From CAJQQY01 sp964352225 (GTDB taxonomy: Bacteria; Bacteroidota; Bacteroidia; Chitinophagales; Saprospiraceae): 12,916 bases of DNA. Below the pieces are notes generated by a model. The model searched no databases. It was not told where the DNA came from and saw nothing but the letters and a program-made list of their open reading frames with translations. Location: assembly GCA_964352225.1 (NCBI GenBank), contig CAYGRM010000181.1:1-12916 (forward strand), given 5' to 3'. Each line of letters begins with the position of its first letter. The stretch's first letter is position 1. Shown here piece by piece: positions 1 through 5,768 of this stretch. Position numbers and translations under genes: made by a program.

Positions 1-3
1 TAA

Positions 4-540
4 AGTGTATCTGTTGAAACTGACGATAATTTACATGAATATGTAATTATTGAAAATCGAGGTAATGCGTTAATTATCGACACCCAAGAAAAGATTTCGA
101 TTAAGAGAAAAAGGGAAATGAATGTTTATGTGACTGTTCGAGATATAGATCAACTAAAAATATCAGGTGTCGGTAATGTGGAGACATCCGAAAGGCTTCG
201 ATTGAAAGATCTTGATTTGAGAATTAAAAGCGTTGGCAATGTAGACCTTGAGATTGAAGCTGATTATTTAGATGCTCGACTGAGCTCTGTTGGTAATGTT
301 TCTCTGTCTGGTAAAATTGGAAAAGCCGACATCGACAATACAGGTGTCGGAAAATTAGCTGCTTATGATTTACACAATGAAGTTTTAAAATTAAAAGCTG
401 CGGGAGTTGGTCGAACAGAAATATACGCCTCCAAAGAATTGGCCATCATTTCGAGTGGAGTAGGAAATGTATATTATAAAGGTGATGCAGTAATTACAGA
501 CTTAAATGTGCGTGGAGTAGGGCAGGTAAAGAAATACTAA
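4..540 (+). CDS. GIN-domain (DUF2807-like) repetitive protein, 5' end missing or disrupted
   Basis: The frame is open from base 4 to the TAA at 538-540. The only ATG (118-120) lies inside the domain, because the 38 codons before it (SVSVETDDNLHEYVIIE and onward) already read like the start of a DUF2807/GIN domain. The body repeats GVGNV, SVGNV, GVGKL, GVGRT and GVGQV about every 20 residues (seven times). This is the glycine/asparagine turn pattern of the right-handed beta-helix 'GIN' family of secreted or surface proteins in Bacteroidota. Their function is not established; some are annotated as adhesin-like. The codon at 1-3 is TAA in the same frame, and no start codon lies between it and 118. 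So either the gene is broken just upstream, or bases at the window edge are wrong, or a shortened product starts at 118. No signal peptide is visible. Family call fairly sure; start unsure. Confidence 0.72.
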   Translation, partial: SVSVETDDNLHEYVIIENRGNALIIDTQEKISIKRKREMNVYVTVRDIDQLKISGVGNVETSERLRLKDLDLRIKSVGNVDLEIEADYLDARLSSVGNVSLSGKIGKADIDNTGVGKLAAYDLHNEVLKLKAAGVGRTEIYASKELAIISSGVGNVYYKGDAVITDLNVRGVGQVKKY

Positions 541-550
541 TTTTTTAAAC

Positions 551-626
551 TTGAATGCTTAACGGTGAATAGATAAGTTCCTGAAATATAAAACATGGGA
601 TTCACTATTCACCATTAAGCATTCAA
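551..626. repeat. Inverted repeat between convergent genes
   Basis: Arms at 551-572 and 605-626 match at 21 of 22 positions as reverse complements, around a 32-base spacer. The element fills the gap between the convergent stops at 540 and 634. It could act as a bidirectional transcription stop, but neither side has a good U-tract. The word GGTGAAT in the arm recurs in the palindrome at 8649-8723. Confidence 0.75.
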
Positions 627-633
627 CATTATT

Positions 634-1407
634 TTATTGCATTCTAATTTGAGCTAAAAGGATTCTAGCTTTTTTCATTTTACTTGGATCGCCTTGTGCT
701 TCTTTCATCATTTCTCTTACCTTATCTTCATCATAGACTGCGATTGTCTCCATATTTATCTCAAATGCTTGATCGTCTAGTTTTTGTTTTTGAACAGAAA
801 CCTGTCGAGTATTGACTTCTTTTGTTTTTAAATTTTTAATGGACATTTCCATCACAAAACCTTCCATACTATTTTGAAGTGCTTTAGCTACTCTAGGCAT
901 TGCACGTTGTTGAGATTTTAAAGTTGGAAAAAGGTCATATGGTTTAATTTCGAATTTTTTAGTAATCCAAGCTTCCCCTTCATATTTATCATCACTTGCT
1001 ACTACTTTGTAACACTTGTAACCATTTATTTTTTTGGTTTCGCGCGTAATCTTAACCATTACATTATTAATACGTGGTTGCTTTTTGCCATACTTCTGGT
1101 GAAGATTTCGGTATTGCATATCATTCGAATTTTTGATAATTGCAATAGTATCTCCAGTTTCATGATCAACGGTCAGAGTAATTTTATCACCATTAGAAGT
1201 ATTATTAATCATTTTTACATAACCTCTCGAAGTCTCCGTTTCAAGCATCGCCAGTTCATTTTTAATGGTGAAATGAGTGTCAAAAGTATATGGGAAATTA
1301 TTAGAAATGGTGATTTTTCCTTCAAATTTTTGAGCGACTACGGCGGTTAATCCAAAAAGAAAAAAAAGAGAAAAGGAAAAGTATTTTTTGAAGGTGGAAT
1401 GTCTCAT
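634..1407 (-). CDS. Secreted DUF4412-like protein
   Basis: A 257-residue protein with a clear signal peptide: basic MRHSTFKKYF, a hydrophobic stretch of residues 11-22, and cleavage predicted after A25 (AVVA|Q), so it is exported across the inner membrane. The mature part begins FEGKITI and contains HFTIKN, an ITRETKKINGYKCYKV segment (about 120-135) and EAWITKKFEIKPYDLFPTL (about 145-163). This pattern (beta strand, 'INGYKC', then 'WVT/WIT') is what I associate with DUF4412, a Bacteroidota periplasmic or outer-membrane family of unknown role related in layout to GLPGLI proteins. The C-terminus (about 220-257) is a charged helix. It starts at the ATG preceding the signal peptide; no Shine-Dalgarno is present, only an A-rich leader. 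No lipoprotein cysteine. Family assignment is from recall; function unknown. Confidence 0.75.
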   Translation of the reverse strand: MRHSTFKKYFSFSLFFLFGLTAVVAQKFEGKITISNNFPYTFDTHFTIKNELAMLETETSRGYVKMINNTSNGDKITLTVDHETGDTIAIIKNSNDMQYRNLHQKYGKKQPRINNVMVKITRETKKINGYKCYKVVASDDKYEGEAWITKKFEIKPYDLFPTLKSQQRAMPRVAKALQNSMEGFVMEMSIKNLKTKEVNTRQVSVQKQKLDDQAFEINMETIAVYDEDKVREMMKEAQGDPSKMKKARILLAQIRMQ

Positions 1408-1576
1408 GGTGTTCTTTTTTTAAAGATGGTTTTAGGAAAAGAAATTGACATCTTAATTTTTGAACGTCTAAGGTAATGATATTCAATTTTTTTTTTAGGC
1501 TAAAAATTATTTTAGCTAATAGACGGCAATGATTTTTGGGAAAACGGTAATGAGACTATTAATGGAAGAGCTAATG

Positions 1577-1741
1577 CTAAAAACTTGCTCTCACTTCAGT
1601 AAGTTCAGATATTTCGATATTTTGCTCTTGTGGAATTTCATCATCAGTTAATATCGTAACTGCTTGGTAGGCACCGAACCAAAAAAATGCAGAGAAAATA
1701 GTTCCGATGGTAAGGCCTTTTATGAATGATAATTTTTGCAT
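1577..1741 (-). CDS. Small single-pass membrane protein, 54 residues
   Basis: A 55-codon frame runs from ATG (1741-1739) to TAG (1579-1577). The product starts MQKLSFIKGLTIGTIFSAFF and continues WFGAYQAVTIL. That gives a basic N-terminus (K3, K8) and a hydrophobic segment of about residues 10-31 with aromatic residues at its end. An acidic tail follows from residue 33 (TDDEIPQEQNIEISELTEV). The predicted topology is a single membrane helix with an acidic tail, orientation uncertain. No family is recognised. The case for coding rests on this membrane-plus-acidic-tail design, ordinary codon use and its place in a run of same-strand genes with free DNA on both sides. A palindrome (1761-1847) sits directly upstream. 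Short length keeps confidence moderate. Confidence 0.55.
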   Translation of the reverse strand: MQKLSFIKGLTIGTIFSAFFWFGAYQAVTILTDDEIPQEQNIEISELTEVRASF

Positions 1742-2069
1742 AAGCAGGTATATTTAGGAGTTTTAAAATACTTGAAATCATTGGTTAATATTCGGTGTTA
1801 CAAAAACCTTTCCTGTTTTTATAAAGTATATTTCAAGTATTTTAAAAACGGTAAATATTAGTCGAGTGTTACATTTATTTAAGCTATAGTTTAAATAAAG
1901 TGAACCTTATTTTTTTTGGAAAAAACATAAACATTAAACGATTGGATAGATCAAAGATTGTTTTACCCAAATAAAATAAAGTATTTTCCTATTTTTTAAA
2001 ATAAAAAAATGGATTCAAGGTGAGGCTAGGAAGGGAACTATAAAAGGCTGGTAATGAATGTTTAATGGA
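1742..2069. other. Intergenic region with palindromes upstream of the small membrane gene
   Basis: No convincing ORF on either strand. It holds an 18-bp perfect inverted repeat (1761-1847). An AT-only hairpin follows, with 9-bp perfect arms at 1874-1882 and 1891-1899. Directly next to it is a GTGAACC-N3-T8 string (1900-1917) that recurs at 3754-3771. The rest (1918-2069) is AT-rich with nothing I can name. Confidence 0.6.
1761..1847. repeat. 18-bp perfect inverted repeat
   Basis: Arms 1761-1778 (TTTTAAAATACTTGAAAT) and 1830-1847 are exact reverse complements with a 51-base spacer. The left arm begins only 20 bases upstream of the start codon of the minus-strand small gene. It would therefore lie in that gene's leader or promoter, and it could be an operator pair or a leader hairpin. 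Role inferred only from position. Confidence 0.7.
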
Positions 2070-2522
2070 TTATAATACATCCCAAGTATGGTCAGAAAGA
2101 AGAGTTACCGTAGCAACAAAATTTTTAAAAGGAATTGATTTCCCCCATTCCTTAGGGCCAACCATCGAGAGTATTTCTTTCCCATTTTTTCTTTCATATA
2201 AATGATAAGTATGCCCGATTAATGGTTTGAAATTTATATCTGCTAAGTATATTTTTTCAGAAATAATTACCCGTTGGTGGATCTTTTCTGCCTGTGCTGC
2301 TAACAAGGTTACTTGTTCCCTAATTTGATCTAATTGCATTTCTGTCTGATCATACATCGCAGAAACTGCAAGTCCTTTAACTCGACCTTTATCGATTGGC
2401 TTAATAACGGAACCACCCACCGTATGAGCATAGGGAAGGAGATGTGGTTTTTCAGTAATTTTATCTTTGTCGATTGGGTTAAATTTCAATTCAGTTACTT
2501 CTTTTTTCTTCACGTCAGACAT
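2070..2522 (-). CDS. DUF2452 domain protein
   Basis: A 150-residue soluble protein. The core reads LLPYAHTVGGSVIKPIDKGRVKG (about 28-50), then SAMYDQTEMQLDQIREQ (54-70), ISEKIYLADINFKPLIGHTY (87-106) and ILSMVGPKEWG (117-127). This order (PYAHTVGG, IKP.DKG..KG, SAM..QT.MQL.QI..Q, F.P..G..Y.LY, LS...P.EWG) is the signature of DUF2452, a family common in Bacteroidota and other bacteria with no assigned biochemical role. Length is full for the family. No signal peptide or membrane segment is seen, so it is probably cytoplasmic. A long charged N-terminus (K5-K26) precedes the domain. It stands alone: a terminator separates it from the upstream coiled-coil gene. Confidence 0.85.
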   Translation of the reverse strand: MSDVKKKEVTELKFNPIDKDKITEKPHLLPYAHTVGGSVIKPIDKGRVKGLAVSAMYDQTEMQLDQIREQVTLLAAQAEKIHQRVIISEKIYLADINFKPLIGHTYHLYERKNGKEILSMVGPKEWGKSIPFKNFVATVTLLSDHTWDVL

Positions 2523-2588
2523 GGTGTATTATTTTGAGTTTATTATTATTGCTAAACGTTCAGTATAAGATTATGTTTATTTTTTCAT

Positions 2589-2623
2589 AAAAAAAGCCAC
2601 GCTCCAAATTAATGAAACGTGGC
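2589..2623 (-). terminator. Rho-independent terminator of the coiled-coil gene
   Basis: On the minus strand, GCCACG (2623-2618) pairs with CGTGGC (2601-2596) around a 16-base loop. It is followed by a run of seven T (2595-2589). It lies 26 bases past the stop of the gene ending at 2649 and before the start of the DUF2452 gene, so the two are probably separate transcription units. Confidence 0.85.
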
Positions 2624-2648
2624 ATTTATCTAAAAAAATTCTAAATGA

Positions 2649-3647
2649 TTATTTTAAATTAAAAGTATTTGCTCCAGTTAAGTATCCTTTATTGTATACT
2701 TCAACGGTGTAAGTACCTTTTGAAAACTCTACACCTGGTTCCCATAGGAAACAAGAAACGGCATCTTCTGTATTTTTGTAATCTACCGATTTAATGTGGG
2801 TGAATCTCATTTGTTCTTGACTTTCTGTAGTCGTGAAAACACCTGATCCCATTGATTCTGATGCTAAAGTTTCTCCTTGAGGTGAAATCAATCTAACATG
2901 GAAATCTTCTTTTCCAGATTGTGCTACATCATTAGGTTCCGCAGTAAAGCAAACTTTTAAACGGTCAATATTTTTCGCAAATTTTTTCTTCACCGCTTTA
3001 CCATTACCTCTTACTTTCCATCCTGAAACACTTAGGTCACGGATATCTACAACAGAAGCTCTAACTACAGTTGCATTCAAATCAGCATTTCGAGAAGATA
3101 AATTTTCTTTTTCACTCATAAGTGCAGCACGTGCTGTAGTCAATTCATCGTTCATTTTTCGTTCTTCTACTACTTGAGTAGTCAAACTTTCTTTCTCATC
3201 AGAAAGCTGAAGATTAGCAGCGGTTAATTGCTCATTTTCTTCTCTCATGGTGGTTAATTCAGCCAAATATTGATCTCGTTGAGCACGCATATCTTCCATC
3301 ATTGCGCGAATTTCATTGAGTTCTCTTTTGGTTTTTTTACCTCCAGAAAGCAAAGCAGAAATTCTTTTAGTAGCTTTAGCTAACTCATCTTTTTGAGTTT
3401 CAACTAAGGCGTTAATTTCTTCATTCTCACCTTTCATCGCCTCGATTTCTTCCTGAGCTGCGTAGTGCAGTTTTTCCAATTCACCTCTCAGCTTTTTAGT
3501 TTCCACTAACTCAGCTTCTTGAGTTTCGATCGTATCGCTTTTTTGATAATTATTGTACAAGAGAACAGCATTGGTAGCTAACAAAAGTAAAATAATTACT
3601 GCTGCGATCGCGGTCAATTTTTGTTTTGAATCATTTGAAAAGCTCAT
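2649..3647 (-). CDS. Membrane-anchored coiled-coil protein with C-terminal beta domain
   Basis: A 332-residue protein in three parts. Residues 11-31 form one uncleaved membrane helix (AAVIILLLLATNAVLLY). Residues about 38-195 are a long coiled coil rich in E, K, L and A with heptad spacing (for example EELEKL-type and REENEQLTAANLQL segments), broken near 100-104 by SGGKK. Residues about 200-332 form a compact, probably beta-rich module beginning SGWKVRGNGKAVKKKFAKN and ending GTYTVEVYNKGYLTGANTFNLK. I recognise that ending ('KG.Y.VE.Y..G...G...F.LK') from a conserved, unnamed Bacteroidota family in which this module follows a coiled-coil stalk. The likely topology is short N-terminus inside and stalk plus domain in the periplasm. 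Possible roles are envelope spacing or scaffolding; this is inference. Hits to SMC or chromosome-segregation proteins would reflect only the coiled coil. Confidence 0.8.
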   Translation of the reverse strand: MSFSNDSKQKLTAIAAVIILLLLATNAVLLYNNYQKSDTIETQEAELVETKKLRGELEKLHYAAQEEIEAMKGENEEINALVETQKDELAKATKRISALLSGGKKTKRELNEIRAMMEDMRAQRDQYLAELTTMREENEQLTAANLQLSDEKESLTTQVVEERKMNDELTTARAALMSEKENLSSRNADLNATVVRASVVDIRDLSVSGWKVRGNGKAVKKKFAKNIDRLKVCFTAEPNDVAQSGKEDFHVRLISPQGETLASESMGSGVFTTTESQEQMRFTHIKSVDYKNTEDAVSCFLWEPGVEFSKGTYTVEVYNKGYLTGANTFNLK

Positions 3648-4037
3648 AATAAATTATTTAAGTTTACAATTTTTAAATCCTAATGGTTATTCGGATCGTT
3701 TTAAAAACATTTTAATAGTGTTGTCGTATTGAATAACTGGTTTTGAAAAAAAGGTGAACCAAGTTTTTTTTAGCCAATATGACTTTTATTTTTTTTGTAA
3801 AGATAACGCTAAGCCTTAGTATTTGAGTGTTTTTAGTCTTTTTTTTATCTGTTATTGCTTACATTAAAAAATCTTAGAATTAGCTGAAACTGTTGTAAGC
3901 ATTAGGTTTTGAAAGAAAAAATAGTTTAATTCGAGATCAATATCAAAAGTTTTGAAAACCAATACTTAGAAAATAGAATTGGTTAAAATACCTCTTGAGA
4001 TTTTAATTGCTCTTTTAAATTTAAAAAAAAATATACT
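3648..4037. other. Divergent intergenic region
   Basis: The gap between divergent starts at 3647 (-) and 4038 (+) should hold promoters for both genes, but I find no good TAnnTTTG motif for either. It contains the second copy of GTGAACC-N3-T8 (3754-3771). An 8-bp perfect inverted repeat, TGCTTACA (3856-3863) and TGTAAGCA (3894-3901), is also present. Close to the plus-strand gene is a small hairpin AACCAAT (3957-3963) / ATTGGTT (3978-3984). No ORF worth calling. Confidence 0.5.
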
Positions 4038-4787
4038 ATGCTCGGACATCTCGATCTCTCTAAAGTTCTTTTCCTTGACGTAGAATGCGTTAGTGGAAAA
4101 GCTAATTATGATGAACTTAATGATGATTTTCAATATCTCTGGAAATTAAAGTCAAAGTCAGTTTTAAAAAAATACGATGAAGAAATTTCTGATGAAGAAG
4201 CTGCAGCAGCCTACAAAGACAAAGCAGGAATTTATGCTGAATTTGGAAAAATTGTCTGTATCTCAGTAGGCATTGTTGGACGAAATCCAGAGACTAAAGA
4301 ATTATTTGTTCGATTAAAATCTTTTGCGAGTGAAGATGAAGCAGAGTTACTTCGAGATTTTTCTCAAATGGTTACTCAGTATTATAACAATACAACTACA
4401 CATTATTTTTGTGGACATAATATTCGCGAATTTGACATGCCTTACATTTGCCGAAGGCTATTAATTAACCAATTGCCTTTGCCGAACTCCTTAAATATTG
4501 CAGGGAAAAAACCTTGGGAAACGAAACACTTTCTCGATACCTTAGAACTCTGGAAATTTGGAGATTATAAAAATTATACTTCTTTAAAATTGTTAGCAGC
4601 TGTTTTTGGTTTTCCATCCCCAAAGGATGATATCGATGGATCTGAGGTGGGAAGAGTTTTTTGGGAAGAAAATGATTTGCCTCGGATTGCGAAGTATTGT
4701 GAGAAAGATGTTTTAGCGACGGTGCAATTATTATTGAAATATATGTTGCAGCCAGTTTTGACGGATGAGCAGGTGATTCATGTTTGA
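4038..4787 (+). CDS. PolB-like DEDDy 3'-5' exonuclease
   Basis: A 249-residue stand-alone exonuclease of the DnaQ-like (ribonuclease H fold) superfamily, predicted 3'-5' PolB-like group. All three motifs are present. Exo I is LFLDVECVSG with D14 and E16. Exo II is FCGHNIREFDMPYICRRLL with N128, F132 and D133. Exo III is YCEKDVLATVQL with Y220 and D224 (YxxxD, the DEDDy type). The conserved FLDTLELWKFGDYKNYTSL stretch lies before exo III, with D167. These acidic residues would bind two metal ions that hydrolyse the terminal phosphodiester. The insert at residues 20-70 (charged, helical) is normal for this group. No polymerase domain follows, so a role in DNA repair or nucleic-acid trimming is likely but the substrate is unknown. 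Cytoplasmic. Start is the first ATG, 24 bases before exo I's hydrophobic strand. Confidence 0.88.
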   Translation: MLGHLDLSKVLFLDVECVSGKANYDELNDDFQYLWKLKSKSVLKKYDEEISDEEAAAAYKDKAGIYAEFGKIVCISVGIVGRNPETKELFVRLKSFASEDEAELLRDFSQMVTQYYNNTTTHYFCGHNIREFDMPYICRRLLINQLPLPNSLNIAGKKPWETKHFLDTLELWKFGDYKNYTSLKLLAAVFGFPSPKDDIDGSEVGRVFWEENDLPRIAKYCEKDVLATVQLLLKYMLQPVLTDEQVIHV

Positions 4788-4815
4788 TTTTTTTGAGTCT
4801 CGTGGAATGTTTTTC

Positions 4816-4910
4816 TGCCGCTGACATTTTAAGACTTTTATGACTTTCCGTAGATTTAAATTTAAAACTTGTCTGCGAAAGGTCTTAAAGGTCATAAAAT
4901 GTCAGCGGCA
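4816..4910. repeat. Palindromic element, copy A, upstream of rpe
   Basis: A 95-base imperfect palindrome. Its outer arms (4816-4831 and 4895-4910) are exact reverse complements beginning TGCCGCTGACATTTTA. The next 16 bases of each arm match at 12 positions, several mismatches being G-U pairs in RNA. The loop is centred on a TTTAAATTTAAA-like stretch. The element is preceded by T and followed by a run of A, so the stem extends outward and no U-tract follows on either strand. It is therefore not a canonical terminator. A related copy lies at 5633-5714. Confidence 0.85.
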
Positions 4911-4927
4911 AAAAAAAACTAAAATAT

Positions 4928-4959
4928 CTGTGGAAGTCCCGCCTGAAAACTTAATTTTG
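4928..4959 (+). promoter_or_regulatory. Probable Bacteroidota-type promoter of rpe
   Basis: TAATTTTG at 4952-4959 is a perfect match to the Bacteroidota -7 consensus TAnnTTTG. A weak -33-like CTGTGG starts at 4928, 21 bases ahead of it. The -7 motif ends only four bases before the rpe ATG at 4964, which puts the predicted transcript start at or near the start codon. The rpe mRNA may thus be leaderless or nearly so. The -33 half is poor. Confidence 0.5.
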
Positions 4960-4963
4960 CGCC

Positions 4964-5629
4964 ATGAAGCATTTAATCGCACCTTCCGTACTCGCAGCTA
5001 ATTTTCAAAACTTGGAAAAAGATTTTGAAATGATTAATGCTAGCGAAGCCGACTGGTATCATGTAGATGTCATGGACGGCAGATTTGTACCCAACATTAG
5101 TTTTGGGATGTTTATCATCAAACAGATGAAAGCTATGGCAACTAAGCCATTGGATGTTCATTTAATGATTGTTGAACCTGAAAAATATATCGAAGCATTT
5201 CGAGAAGCAGGGGCGGATGTCATTACTGTTCACTACGAAGCATGTCCACATTTACACCGAACCATTCAACAAATAAAGGCAACTGGCGCCAAGGCAGGCG
5301 TTGCTTTGAATCCTCATACACCAGTTAGTGTATTGGAAGACATAATTGAAGATTTGGATTTAGTATGTTTGATGTCAGTTAATCCTGGTTTTGGTGGTCA
5401 AAAATTTATTTATCAAGTGATCCCTAAAGTCAGAAAATTAAAAGACATGATTATCACTCGAAATGCTAAGACTTTGATTGAAATAGATGGTGGAGTTGGT
5501 TTGCAAAATGCTGAAGAATTGCTCAAAGCTGGAGCCAATGTTTTGGTAGCAGGAAGCGCTGTTTTCAAATCAGAGAATCCTTTGGATACGATTTCACGTA
5601 TGAAAGGTATTGAGGGAATGGTGATATAG
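4964..5629 (+). CDS. rpe: Ribulose-phosphate 3-epimerase
   Basis: Interconverts D-ribulose 5-phosphate and D-xylulose 5-phosphate in the pentose phosphate pathway (EC 5.1.3.1), in the cytoplasm. The 221-residue length is standard for this single-domain TIM barrel. The expected landmarks appear in order: APSVLAANF (S8), HVDVMDGRFVPNISFG with metal ligand H33 and catalytic/metal D35, LDVHLMI with H66, GVALNPHTP (112-120), LMSVNPGFGGQKF (136-148, phosphate-binding glycine loop), IEIDGGV with catalytic/metal D175, and VAGSAVF (195-201). All key residues are intact. The ATG at 4964 gives the family N-terminus directly. It is bracketed by two related palindromes (4816-4910 and 5633-5714), the second starting four bases after its stop codon, and is probably transcribed from its own promoter. 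Confidence 0.98.
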   Translation: MKHLIAPSVLAANFQNLEKDFEMINASEADWYHVDVMDGRFVPNISFGMFIIKQMKAMATKPLDVHLMIVEPEKYIEAFREAGADVITVHYEACPHLHRTIQQIKATGAKAGVALNPHTPVSVLEDIIEDLDLVCLMSVNPGFGGQKFIYQVIPKVRKLKDMIITRNAKTLIEIDGGVGLQNAEELLKAGANVLVAGSAVFKSENPLDTISRMKGIEGMVI

Positions 5630-5632
5630 TTT

Positions 5633-5714
5633 TGCCGCAGACTTTTAGATTTTTATGACTTTTCGCTGACCTTAGTAATTTTAGGTCTGTGTATGTCATA
5701 AAAAGTCAGCGGCA
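5633..5714. repeat. Palindromic element, copy B, downstream of rpe
   Basis: An 82-base imperfect palindrome with outer arms TGCCGCAGAC (from 5633) and GTCAGCGGCA (to 5714). Inner segments GACTTTT, TTTTATGAC and GCTGACC are matched by GTCATAAAAAGTC and GGTCTG on the right. It shares its ends and arm words with copy A at 4816-4910. It is followed by a run of nine A rather than T, so on the plus strand it is not a standard terminator for rpe. The hairpin could still protect the rpe mRNA 3' end. Confidence 0.82.
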
Positions 5715-5768
5715 AAAAAAAATAAGTTAATTCCCAAATGAACTTTCCAAATCTACGTTAACATTGAT

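Noticed and set aside
1499..1516. GCTAAAA / TTTTAGC hairpin as terminator of the small membrane gene
   Set aside because: On the minus strand the stem is followed by CTAAAAAAA rather than T, so it does not fit an intrinsic terminator.
4465..4827. 120-codon minus-strand frame
   Set aside because: Antisense to the exonuclease gene, which has all three catalytic motifs, and it runs into palindrome copy A.
4816..4910. Palindromes beside rpe as intrinsic terminators
   Set aside because: Each hairpin is followed by A, not T, on the plus strand, and the minus strand also lacks a U-tract directly after the stem; the A and T runs simply extend the stem.
4816..5714. rpe as the cargo of a composite mobile element
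   Set aside because: rpe is a core gene with normal base use, there is no transposase or target duplication, and the flanking elements are too small to suggest they move it.
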